Shown one piece after another: positions 26,069-33,403 of a stretch of DNA of 64,000 nucleotides (the stretch's first letter is position 1; every line of letters starts with the position of its first letter). Made by a program: the position numbers and the translations under genes. This DNA is from Blautia glucerasea. GTDB lineage: Bacteria; Bacillota; Clostridia; Lachnospirales; Lachnospiraceae. Below the pieces are notes generated by a model that saw nothing but the letters and a program-made list of their open reading frames with translations, had not been told where the DNA came from and did no database searches. The stretch lies in the NCBI RefSeq assembly GCF_013304385.1, contig NZ_JAAITU010000015.1, forward strand, positions 17,399-81,398, in the 5' to 3' direction.

Positions 26069-27238
26069 ATGAAAATTTTAGATTTAGTAGATGATGTAAG
26101 AAGTGGCTGTAAGTCTGTTTTAACAACGATGACATTAGAAGAATATAAGAAATTGTCATTTTTTGCGTTTAATAATAATGGAAACATTGATGGACAGCGA
26201 AGTGTTATAAAACGTTCTTCTACAGCGGCGAAAATTCGAAAGCGTATGGCGGATGATTTTAGAAAAGGAGCAATTTTTCCACAGGTAGTTTTGGGAGTGC
26301 TTTTTTCAACTGAGAATATGCAAAATTTGGATGAATCAAAATTTTACATGTTGTTAGAAAGTGTTAATGAGGGGCAGATTTCTATTATTGACGGTATGCA
26401 GAGGAGTAATATATACTTTGAAAATTATGAGGACAATAAACAACAAAAAATCCGTGTGGAATTTTGGTGTTCAGATGCAAGTACTAAATTATTATATCGA
26501 ATGCTTGTTTTAAATACAGGGCAGGTTCCGTGGAATACTCGCAGACAGTTAGAAGTGATTTTTGATGGAATAAGTAATAAAATTTCTGAAGAAATCAAAA
26601 AGACAGATCCATTGCTTGATATTCAACTGAATATTTTAGCTGTTGATGAAATTAAACGACGTAAAGCGGGAATGTTTAAAAAATCATCACTTATTGAAAT
26701 GTATCTTGGATTTAATACAAGAAAAGTGAATGTTGATGTTAATGATGAACTGGCAGATGAATTTCAACGTTTTGATATGATGGAAGCAATTGATAGTGCA
26801 GTAAATTTTGAAATGTTTGTAGATACTTTTCGCAATCTGTGTAAGTTGGATTTTGCAGTAACGGCTACAAGTGAAACTGTTGAAGGTAAACAGTTTGCAT
26901 CTGGACAAGATTTGTTCCGTAGTGATCCGGTATGTTTAGGTTTTGTGGTTTCATGTGCAGAGTATATTATGGGAAAAATGGGAGTTCAACGCAGTGATGA
27001 AGAAAAACGAAATAGAGCATTAGAATTGGATAATAAAATTGCAAAAGTAATAAAATGTATTGAAAGTAAACCAGAGACATATTTAAGTCTTGAAGTTTTG
27101 AATGAAATTGTTGAAAAGTTACCAAGAACACGAATTGGTGATAGCTTAAGGCATTTATTTAAAAATGCTTTTAGCGAGTTAATTCGCTATGATAAACTTG
27201 AAGAGATTCCTTCTATGGAGACGTTTTGGAGAGAATAA
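26069..27238 (+). CDS. DGQHR/DndB-like protein, candidate defence component
   Basis: 389 residues from ATG 26069 after AGGAAGGGAGACACATAG. A motif SIIDGMQRSNIY (Asp108, Gly109, Gln111, Arg112) followed by VLNTGQVPWNTRRQLE is the arrangement seen in DGQHR-domain proteins such as DndB and in DUF262-like DGQQR proteins, where the Asp-Gly-x-Gln-Arg is in the nucleotide or DNA-binding site. The C-terminal third is helical. The next gene begins two bases after its stop, so the two products are almost certainly partners. Much more AT-rich than the rest of the element, indicating separate acquisition. Function in phage defence is inferred from motif and context only. Confidence 0.6.
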   Translation: MKILDLVDDVRSGCKSVLTTMTLEEYKKLSFFAFNNNGNIDGQRSVIKRSSTAAKIRKRMADDFRKGAIFPQVVLGVLFSTENMQNLDESKFYMLLESVNEGQISIIDGMQRSNIYFENYEDNKQQKIRVEFWCSDASTKLLYRMLVLNTGQVPWNTRRQLEVIFDGISNKISEEIKKTDPLLDIQLNILAVDEIKRRKAGMFKKSSLIEMYLGFNTRKVNVDVNDELADEFQRFDMMEAIDSAVNFEMFVDTFRNLCKLDFAVTATSETVEGKQFASGQDLFRSDPVCLGFVVSCAEYIMGKMGVQRSDEEKRNRALELDNKIAKVIKCIESKPETYLSLEVLNEIVEKLPRTRIGDSLRHLFKNAFSELIRYDKLEEIPSMETFWRE

Positions 27239-27240
27239 GT

Positions 27241-28347
27241 ATGTCAAGAAATCTATTACAAATGACGGGTAAGATTTTTGATGAGTTTGCTACCCGAGTT
27301 AGTGAGGAACATAAAGAATATATTGTATCTGTAAATAGACATATATCTATAAGCGAAGAAAATCGGGCAGAGTGTTGTGAATTATTAAAAGATGCAATTA
27401 TAATCGGTAGGAGACATGATTATTTGCCCACAGTTGTTTTTATAAAATATAAGGAAGAATTTTATGTAGGAATAGATACAAGGTATGCTGAAAAATTTGA
27501 AAATTTTGGATATGTGATGGAAGAAAGGGCCGCAATTTGTATCGGATGTCAAATTTTAAGTATAACAGAAAAATATTACCAACTAAAAGTAGAATCAAGA
27601 GAACTGATAGATTATTGTTTGGGATTACAACCAGAAGAAGGTATGGATGCGGTTGTTTTTTCAGAAGATAATATTCTTGACTTGATTTATGGATTATCAA
27701 TTTTTAAGGTGGTAAATAATGAGTTGGAAATAGATATTGATTCTTTGGATGATGTGTTGAGAGTTTCAGTATTATTATTGATTGCGAATAGTGAAAAAAT
27801 AACTCCTGTTTATAAAGAAACTATGGAAAAACTATTATCAATGATATGTGTAAGGAAAATATGCAGTAATATTTTGGATTTTCTTATCATCAAAGACACT
27901 AGAATTAAATTTTTAAGTTTATATCAATGCATAGAATTTCTCTTTATTCCAAACAGGGCAAGCGAATTTGTACAAAAGTATAATATGAATATTTCGGATG
28001 CATTAAAATTACATATAAATGAAGCGATGAGAAGGGATGAACGAATAAACGCATTAGCAATCTTAAAAATTGCAGGAATGCCTTTGATTCATAAGATGTA
28101 CATTTTATTGTTTAATGAATCAGAGGGTGATAATGAGTTAGAACGCATTAATAATTGGATATATGACAAAAGATGCTCAATAGCTCATTTTAGATATGGA
28201 CAACAAAAAAATGAAGAAACATATGTAAATGAAGAAATATTAGAAATGATGTTAGAATTATTAGTAGGGATTTTTTCAAATATGAATCAAAATATGAAAG
28301 ATATTTGTAGTGGACTTGTAAAATTAGAGGAAAGTACTTTGGCATAA
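27241..28347 (+). CDS. Unknown protein with C-terminal HEPN-type R-X4-H motif
   Basis: 368 residues from ATG 27241, preceded by GGAGAGAATAAGT at the end of the upstream gene. I recognise no full-length family. The N-terminal half is mixed alpha/beta (YLPTVVFIKYKEEFYVG, then AAICIGCQILSITEKYYQL). The C-terminal half is all helical and contains IYDKRCSIAHFRYG, an R-X4-H motif (Arg311, His316) preceded by helices, as in HEPN-fold RNases of toxin and abortive-infection systems. AT-rich like its partner. Taken with the DGQHR-like protein this suggests a two-gene sensor-effector defence module. The motif is short, so HEPN assignment needs a structure prediction. Confidence 0.5.
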   Translation: MSRNLLQMTGKIFDEFATRVSEEHKEYIVSVNRHISISEENRAECCELLKDAIIIGRRHDYLPTVVFIKYKEEFYVGIDTRYAEKFENFGYVMEERAAICIGCQILSITEKYYQLKVESRELIDYCLGLQPEEGMDAVVFSEDNILDLIYGLSIFKVVNNELEIDIDSLDDVLRVSVLLLIANSEKITPVYKETMEKLLSMICVRKICSNILDFLIIKDTRIKFLSLYQCIEFLFIPNRASEFVQKYNMNISDALKLHINEAMRRDERINALAILKIAGMPLIHKMYILLFNESEGDNELERINNWIYDKRCSIAHFRYGQQKNEETYVNEEILEMMLELLVGIFSNMNQNMKDICSGLVKLEESTLA

Positions 28348-28367
28348 ATGCTAAGGTACTTTTTCTT
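28332..28367 (+). terminator. Terminator overlapping the HEPN-motif gene stop
   Basis: AAGTACTTTGGCAT (28332-28345) pairs with ATGCTAAGGTACTT (28348-28361), then TTTTCTT. It isolates the cassette from the recombinase gene. Confidence 0.8.
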
Positions 28368-28368
28368 A

Positions 28369-28397
28369 TTGTTATTTTATTTAAAACAGTGTATACT
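28369..28397 (+). promoter_or_regulatory. Promoter of the serine recombinase gene
   Basis: TTGTTA (28369-28374), 17 bp, TATACT (28392-28397), 45 bases before the recombinase ATG. This is a sigma-A-like promoter; no good sigma-E (ATA-N16-CATACAnT) pair is seen here, which matters for whether excision is tied to sporulation. Confidence 0.6.
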
Positions 28398-28442
28398 AAA
28401 GTTGTAACAGAACGACTTTAATGTAACAGGAAGGTATCAACT

Positions 28443-29978
28443 ATGAATATAGCTGCCTATTGCCGAGTTTCCACCGATAAAGCTGACCAGCTCAACAGTC
28501 TGGAAGCGCAAAAAGAATTTTTCTCTGAGTACACCCAGCGTACCGGTGACAACTTAGTAAGATTATATGCTGACGAAGGAATTTCAGGTACAAAAATAAA
28601 AAATCGAAAAGAATTTTTACGCATGATGGTAGATGCCGAGCATGGACTGTTTGATATGGTGGTTGTAAAGGATATTTCCCGTTTTGCAAGAAACACGGTT
28701 GACCTTCTGCAAAACGTCCGCAAGCTGAAAGCATTGGGTATCGAAACACAGTTCCTGACAGCCAATATGACCAGCATGGGAAACAGCGAATTTGTCCTGA
28801 CGATTTTTGGCGCACTGGCGCAGGAGGAAAGTGCTAATACTTCTAAGCGTGTAAAGTTCGGCAAGAAAATGAATGCAGAAAAGGGACGAGTTCCGAATAT
28901 TGTGTACGGATATGATAAAACCATCGGTGATTACTTTAATTTGGCAATCAATGAGGAAGAAGCAGCTGTTATCCGTCAGATTTATAGATGGTATATCGAA
29001 GAAGGTTACGGTGCCGCCAAAATTGCGAATATGCTGAATGCCAAGGGCATCCGGACAAAGCGTAATTGCCAGTGGAGCCAGAATGCAACCTGCCGGATTC
29101 TGACAAATGAGCTTTATACCGGTAAAATCATCAATGGTAAGCAGGAAGTAGCTGACTTCCTGACCGGACAGAGAACGGAAAAAGATGAAACGGAGTGGAT
29201 GGTAACAGAACGTCCGGAACTGCGGATTATTGAGCCGGAAATGTATGAAAAGGCACAGGAGATTTTGGAGTCCAGAAGCAAGGCTTTTAAATTAACGAAG
29301 GAACGGCAGAGCAATAAGTATTTGTTTTCTACTCTGATTAAATGTAAGGAGTGTGGCTGGTCTTTCCGACGAACGGTTCGTACCTATAAGAATACCTATA
29401 TTCGCTGGGTCTGCTCCGGTCATAATGGTCGTGGTGCGGATAGCTGCCCCAATGCGCAGACAGTAGACGAAGAAGAGCTGATTGAAGTTTTATCCGAATA
29501 TTTTTCCGAGCTGCTGAAAGCAAAGAAAAATGTAATTCGTCATGTGACGAGTGAATTTCAACGGGTTTACAAGGCGAAAGACGAGAATCTGAATTACGAA
29601 AAGGAACTGAATGCACAGCTTCGCAAGCTTCAAAAGATGCGTCAGAAATATATGGATATGTACACAGACGATCTCATTACCCGTGAGGAATTGAATGAAA
29701 AAATCGGCGGAACAAAACAGGAAATCGAGCGTCTGGAAAATGAGTTGAAAATGGTTGCCTATCATCTGACAAAAGGAGAACAGCTGGAAACAATCCTGAA
29801 TCGTACTTTTAAAGAGATTGAAGATATTTCAGATGTCCGCCAGATGACCAATGCACAGCTAAAACGCATAATCCAGAAAATCGAAGTGGACAAGGATGGT
29901 AATGTAGATATTTATTTACGCATCTTTGGAGATTTGGGCCTAGATGAAACCGTTCTAATTAGTGACAACCAAACATAA
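28443..29978 (+). CDS. Large serine recombinase of the spoIIID element
   Basis: 511 residues. Resolvase-type catalytic domain at the N-terminus: AAYCRVSTDK with nucleophile Ser10, VVVKDISRFARNT and the LAQEESANTSKRVK arginine helix. Then the recombinase domain (AKIANMLNAKGIRTKR), zinc ribbon (CKECGWSF with Cys partners downstream, WVCSGH) and a coiled-coil region near 370-440, all as in TnpX/TndX and SpoIVCA-like integrases. It should carry out integration and, with a directionality factor, excision at spoIIID. The stop codon TAA (29976-29978) spans the att core, with its last base from host DNA. On circle formation the frame would instead read on for 14 more codons (YGSNNIERFVWVIE). Confidence 0.96.
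   Translation: MNIAAYCRVSTDKADQLNSLEAQKEFFSEYTQRTGDNLVRLYADEGISGTKIKNRKEFLRMMVDAEHGLFDMVVVKDISRFARNTVDLLQNVRKLKALGIETQFLTANMTSMGNSEFVLTIFGALAQEESANTSKRVKFGKKMNAEKGRVPNIVYGYDKTIGDYFNLAINEEEAAVIRQIYRWYIEEGYGAAKIANMLNAKGIRTKRNCQWSQNATCRILTNELYTGKIINGKQEVADFLTGQRTEKDETEWMVTERPELRIIEPEMYEKAQEILESRSKAFKLTKERQSNKYLFSTLIKCKECGWSFRRTVRTYKNTYIRWVCSGHNGRGADSCPNAQTVDEEELIEVLSEYFSELLKAKKNVIRHVTSEFQRVYKAKDENLNYEKELNAQLRKLQKMRQKYMDMYTDDLITREELNEKIGGTKQEIERLENELKMVAYHLTKGEQLETILNRTFKEIEDISDVRQMTNAQLKRIIQKIEVDKDGNVDIYLRIFGDLGLDETVLISDNQT
29948..29977. other. attR: right junction of the spoIIID element
   Basis: Core ACATA at 29973-29977 adjoining host spoIIID codons. Element side: AACCGTTCTA (29948-29957), ATTA, GTGACAACCA (29962-29971). 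In the joined circle this 24-bp arm faces the 24-bp arm at 15285-15308 as an imperfect inverted repeat around AACATA, with CA at its exact centre. Confidence 0.85.
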
Positions 29979-30141
29979 AGATGTGACAGAGCGTCTGGCG
30001 TCTATTCGTCCGTCTTTGGCAGAACGGACACGGGAGGTATTGGAGGTGAACAAGCAGGAACGACATATCCGGGGCGGACTGGCTACAAGGGAGAAGTACC
30101 TGCATCTTCATGAAAAATATCCAGAGCAGGATGGTGGTTAA
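29977..30141 (+). pseudogene. spoIIID: spoIIID 3' part, separated from its start
   Basis: 54 codons plus TAA in one open frame: KDVTERLASIRPSLAERT, then VLEVNKQERHIRGGLATREK and YLHLHEKYPEQDGG. This is the C-terminal half of SpoIIID, including the conserved ERHIRGG and basic C-terminal helix, and follows directly from His38 of the fragment ending at 15283. There is no start codon and no frameshift or stop inside it, so it has not decayed despite having no start codon of its own. A GC-rich hairpin follows. Confidence 0.92.
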
Positions 30142-30149
30142 ATATGCAG

Positions 30150-30169
30150 CAGCCCCGATTCCGGGGCTG
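30150..30169 (+). terminator. Hairpin after spoIIID
   Basis: CAGCCCCG (30150-30157), loop ATTC, CGGGGCTG (30162-30169); a perfect 8-bp stem 8 bases after the spoIIID stop, but without a clear T run. Confidence 0.5.
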
Positions 30170-30198
30170 TAGTATCGTGCTGAGATATAGGGCAAGGG

Positions 30199-30227
30199 TT
30201 GAATCTGCTGGGAAGCTATTGTATAAT
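30199..30227 (+). promoter_or_regulatory. Sigma-A type promoter
   Basis: TTGAAT (30199-30204), 17 bp, TATAAT (30222-30227), 60 bases before the next gene. Confidence 0.65.
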
Positions 30228-30286
30228 TTGGGTAATTATTTGGTGAGTAAGAAGGAGAAAACAGAAATAAATCGGAGGTGCAGCAT

Positions 30287-30535
30287 ATGCGGCTGACAAA
30301 GGTACAGGATGCATTACAGAAAAAGAAAATTAAATATGAATATACAGAAGTAGACAATTGCGGAAGTCTGGATTTCTTATTCCGGGGTCTGAAATTTCAT
30401 GTGTGGGAATATGAAGATAAGGTCTGGGGAGCAGAAACCAATGTTTTTGAAGCTGGCAGAAGTCAGGATATAGAAGGGGATTATGAAGAAGTGATTTCAA
30501 AAGAAATCCTTAGCTGGCCGGACATGCTGGCCTGA
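30287..30535 (+). CDS. Small conserved hypothetical protein
   Basis: 82 residues from ATG 30287, which has TCGGAGGTG seven bases ahead; the GTG at 30278 lies inside that ribosome site and is not used. Sequence starts RLTKVQDALQKKKIKYEYTE and has a compact alpha/beta pattern with FHVWEYEDKVWGAE. It looks like a conserved small Lachnospiraceae protein, sometimes annotated as a kinase without evidence. Function unknown. It has its own promoter and is the first complete host gene right of the spoIIID element. Confidence 0.7.
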   Translation: MRLTKVQDALQKKKIKYEYTEVDNCGSLDFLFRGLKFHVWEYEDKVWGAETNVFEAGRSQDIEGDYEEVISKEILSWPDMLA

Positions 30536-30625
30536 ACAGGATGTGTGATGCGAAATGCAAGGGAAAACAGCAGAGTAACTGCTGTACTCTTCCTACATAT
30601 GTGCTTTTTTAAGGAAGTGTATAAT

Positions 30626-31579
30626 TTGGTAATATTTAGAAAAGAGAAAAAAGGTATCCGACGATTTGGATTGATTTTAATCTGCATGATAATGATAGGG
30701 TGTACAGGCTGTGGTAACAGTGAAGAAAAGGCACAGCAGGCAGAAACAGCAGGGCCGTCAAAGCCTTCCGGTGTGCCAGAGACTGTACAGGAAATGACGG
30801 AAGAAGTTACTGTGGTAAGACCAAGTATAACTCCATCTTTAAGTCCTGAGCCAACAGCTGCCCCTGCATCTGTGACTGCGGTCAGTGCCACTCCAGAGAT
30901 AAGCAGTGAACCAGAGATCAGTGCGGCTCCTGTTGTGAGTATCACGCCTCCACCGGAAATGAGTCCAGTGTCCACCATAACCCAGGCACCTACCATAACT
31001 CCGGCGAAGCGAAAGTCTGAGCAGTCTTCGGAAGAAGGCACTTTAAGCAGACCTGACCATCCGGATACGGTGACGAATGATAAGCTGATCTTTGTGGGAG
31101 ATTCCAGGACAGAAGGAATCCGGGACGCAGTAGGAGATGACAGTGTCTGGTCCTGCCTTTCAGGAAAAGGATATGATTGGATGGTGCAGACTGGAGTACC
31201 GCAGATCGAAGATGAGATCGAGAAAAACACGGCCATTATTTTTTTGATGGGAGTAAATGACCCTTTCAATGTAAATAATTATATCAATTACATTAATGAA
31301 AAGGCCTACGAATGGGCGGCAATAGGAGCCCAGACATATTTTGTGTCTGTAGGACCGGTTGAGAAGGATCCCTATATAACCAATGCGCAGATTGAAAGCT
31401 TTAACACATCTATGGAGAATAATCTTTCCGGAGTGAAATACATTGATGTTTATACCCATCTTGTGGAAAATGGGTATGCTACTGTGGATGGTCTGCATTA
31501 TCCGGCAAATGTATCCATAGAAATATACAATTACATTTTGGAAAATCTGGAGGAAGTAAGAAGCGGTATCTGGGGATAG
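30626..31579 (+). CDS. SGNH/GDSL hydrolase lipoprotein
   Basis: The frame is open from 30545, but the region before the signal peptide has no ribosome site. TTG 30626 lies eight bases after AAGGAAG and gives a normal lipoprotein signal, RRFGLILICMIMIGCTGCG, with lipobox Cys. A Pro/Thr/Ser-rich linker of about 90 residues follows, then an SGNH domain with FVGDSRTEGI, MGVNDPFNVNNY and VDGLHYP. The C-terminal domain is clearly related to the one in the 653-residue secreted protein at 11863-13824. It is probably a membrane-anchored surface acyl hydrolase. Exact start is uncertain. Confidence 0.78.
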   Translation: MVIFRKEKKGIRRFGLILICMIMIGCTGCGNSEEKAQQAETAGPSKPSGVPETVQEMTEEVTVVRPSITPSLSPEPTAAPASVTAVSATPEISSEPEISAAPVVSITPPPEMSPVSTITQAPTITPAKRKSEQSSEEGTLSRPDHPDTVTNDKLIFVGDSRTEGIRDAVGDDSVWSCLSGKGYDWMVQTGVPQIEDEIEKNTAIIFLMGVNDPFNVNNYINYINEKAYEWAAIGAQTYFVSVGPVEKDPYITNAQIESFNTSMENNLSGVKYIDVYTHLVENGYATVDGLHYPANVSIEIYNYILENLEEVRSGIWG

Positions 31580-31593
31580 AACAGGCAGGATAA

Positions 31594-32649
31594 TCAGTTT
31601 TTTGTGTCTGTAACAGGGATTTCTTTTTGGAAGTCTTTGGTATAATGCATTTCATAATCGTCTGTGATAAACACTGCCTGAACATTGTCCAGGGATTCTG
31701 CATAGGTAAGCCCATCTTCTAATCCAAGGGCAAAACAACTGGTACTTAAAGCATCGCCCATCACGGACTGATCACAGACAATAGTAACGGAAATCAAGCC
31801 GTTCTGGTATGGATAGCCTGTTTTAGGATTCAGGATATGATGGTAAGATTTGCCATTGTATTGGAAACAGCGTTCATAAATACCGGAAGATACTACAGAC
31901 TTATTCGTGATATCCATAATGGCTTCTGTTTCATTGCGATCTGCAAAAGGCTTTTGGATGCCTATTTTGAAAGGAGTTCCGTCAGGCTTTTTTCCTATGC
32001 AAAGAACATTTCCGCCCAGGTTAATGATCCCGCTTTCTACACCTTGGGATACAAGATACTCTTTAATACGGTCAGCAATGTATCCCTTTGCTACAGCACC
32101 CAGATCAATCTGGATATCAGGAGAATCAAAGGTAATGATCCGATCCTGCAGATTTACGTGCTGATAGCCACAGGAAGAAAGGGCAGTGTGAATGGCACTG
32201 TATTCAGGTGGAATCGGATTTTCAGCTGTAAAATTCCAAAGAGATGTAAGAGGTGCAATGGCAATGTCAAAGGCACCTTGGGTAGCTTCTGAATAGGAAA
32301 GGCCGGTGGCAATCAGATCGGCAAGGGGCTGGGATATCTGGTAGGAATTTTCTCTGCCATCCACATGGGAAAGCTTACGGTGATTCAATTGATAAAGCTC
32401 ACTTGTTTCAAGTGTACGGCTGAATATTTTTTCGTATTTGTCACAAAGTGCCATGGAATGATCCAGAAGGGTCTGATCCTGTGCATCATAAATTGTAATG
32501 GTAACAACCGTGTTCAGCTTCAGGGAGGTTTCCTGAAGGGGCTGGGAGGTATCTTGGAAATTTTGCAGGGAGCTGTCTGTATTTTTACATCCGGATAAAA
32601 AGACAGTGCACAACAGCAAAAGAATAATATAAGAAAAATGTCTGTTCAT
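31594..32649 (-). CDS. apbE: ApbE family FAD:protein FMN transferase lipoprotein
   Basis: 351 residues from ATG 32649 (complement), giving MNRHFSYIILLLLCTVFLSGC, a lipoprotein signal with lipobox LSGC; a longer frame to 32697 adds only charged leader. ApbE landmarks: TVVTITIYD, SYSEATQGAFDIAIAPL, the flavin/metal-site GAVAKGYIADRI, INLGGNVLCIG and the late MGDALSTSCFALG. It attaches FMN through a phosphoester bond to Thr/Ser of flavoproteins such as Rnf/Nqr subunits on the outer side of the membrane. It is convergent with the SGNH lipoprotein gene, with only 14 bases between stops. Confidence 0.92.
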   Translation of the reverse strand: MNRHFSYIILLLLCTVFLSGCKNTDSSLQNFQDTSQPLQETSLKLNTVVTITIYDAQDQTLLDHSMALCDKYEKIFSRTLETSELYQLNHRKLSHVDGRENSYQISQPLADLIATGLSYSEATQGAFDIAIAPLTSLWNFTAENPIPPEYSAIHTALSSCGYQHVNLQDRIITFDSPDIQIDLGAVAKGYIADRIKEYLVSQGVESGIINLGGNVLCIGKKPDGTPFKIGIQKPFADRNETEAIMDITNKSVVSSGIYERCFQYNGKSYHHILNPKTGYPYQNGLISVTIVCDQSVMGDALSTSCFALGLEDGLTYAESLDNVQAVFITDDYEMHYTKDFQKEIPVTDTKN

Positions 32650-32767
32650 ATGAAATCGTTTCTTTCCTGCAGGATATTTTGGCGTACCTTCCTGCATAAG
32701 GAAAGTATACCAGAAAAAGAAGGCCAGGCACAGCAGGAAATAAAATAAGTTTTAAGGGGAGATTACG

Positions 32768-32950
32768 ATGGAAAAAGGAACTAATTGTGAGTATTGTGTA
32801 AACTATTCTTATGATGAGGATTATGAGTGCTATACATGTGAAGTGAATCTGGATGAAGATGAGATGGCACATTTTATTACAGGAAATTTCAGACAATGTC
32901 CTTATTTTAAAATGGGGGACGAATACCGGGTAGTGCGAAAACAGATGTAA
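32768..32950 (+). CDS. Small cysteine-rich protein, DUF6472-like
   Basis: 60 residues from ATG 32768 after AAGGGGAGATTACG. Pattern CEYCVNYSYDEDYECYTCEV, DEDEMAHF, then CPYFKMGDEYRVVRKQM: five cysteines arranged as a probable metal site, strongly acidic. I associate it with DUF6472, a small family of Clostridia with unknown function. It is a single gene, divergent from apbE. Confidence 0.75.
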   Translation: MEKGTNCEYCVNYSYDEDYECYTCEVNLDEDEMAHFITGNFRQCPYFKMGDEYRVVRKQM

Positions 32951-32970
32951 AAGTATCCGGATACAGAAGT

Positions 32971-33113
32971 GTTACTGTTCACACACCACTATCCCGCGAG
33001 GTGTTTTGGCATGAATATGCCAAAATCCCGAGACATACAAGCCAAAATTCCATTGCCGCAGGCAATCTGGAATGAATTTTGGCTACGTTACTGTGAACGG
33101 AGTGAACAGTAAC
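32971..33113. repeat. Nested palindromic repeat element upstream of the rif operon
   Basis: Outer inverted repeat GTTACTGTTCAC (32971-32982) and GTGAACAGTAAC (33102-33113), both perfect. Inside are at least two more hairpins: TTTTGGCAT/ATGCCAAAA and AGCCAAAATTC/GAATTTTGGCT. No coding frame. It looks like a non-coding miniature element or REP-type repeat; shorter palindromes with the same GTTACTGT word occur at 44070 and 49617. Confidence 0.7.
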
Positions 33114-33153
33114 ACAGAAGTAACGGGAGATGCAAAAATTTTTAATTAAGGTA

Positions 33154-33182
33154 TTGACATATCTGGAAAAAGATGATATTGT
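33154..33182 (+). promoter_or_regulatory. Promoter of rplJ-rplL
   Basis: TTGACA (33154-33159), 17 bp, TATTGT (33177-33182). Confidence 0.75.
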
Positions 33183-33188
33183 TCTTTA

Positions 33189-33310
33189 GAACGCTGCCGA
33201 AGACAGTAGGTGCCGTATGGCATAAGGTTTAAAACGCCTACCGAGGAATAAGTATTCTTATAAGAGATTACTGGAACCTTACTGTCATGCAGTAAGGTTT
33301 TTATATTGCA
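33189..33310 (+). ncRNA. Ribosomal protein L10 leader with attenuator
   Basis: The leader contains the conserved CTGCCGAAGACAGTAGGTGC and the pairing segment CGCCTACCGAGG, the elements of the Firmicutes L10 leader bound by the L10-L12 complex. Downstream a terminator hairpin is formed by AACCTTACTG (33275-33284) and CAGTAAGGTT, followed by TTTAT. Excess L10-(L12)4 would favour termination and lower rplJ-rplL expression. Confidence 0.85.
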
Positions 33311-33403
33311 GGAAAGCATGTGCTTTCTGGTAATAAAAACCCTCCGGGTAGAGTCTCATTGTGACGGCGGTATATCAAAATCTATAAGGAGGTGTACCAT
33401 TTC

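Larger units (their letters stand above)
15282..29974 (+). mobile_element. 14.7 kb integrated element splitting spoIIID (skin-like)
   Basis: Bounded by the shared core ACATA at 15280-15284 and 29973-29977; distance between cores is 14,693 bp. Host spoIIID codons lie on both outer sides. Contents in order: tnpV-like gene, BlaI/BlaR1-like pair, receiver-less winged-helix protein, DUF6076-like protein on the other strand, excisionase-type HTH, relaxase, CHC2 primase-like protein, VapE-like ATPase, small protein, AlbA/HATPase protein, DGQHR-like protein, HEPN-motif protein, and a 511-residue serine recombinase at the right end. The gene set is that of an integrative and mobilisable element. The recombinase-adjacent right end and a dyad-symmetric inferred circle junction support integration by that recombinase. 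Confidence 0.93.
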
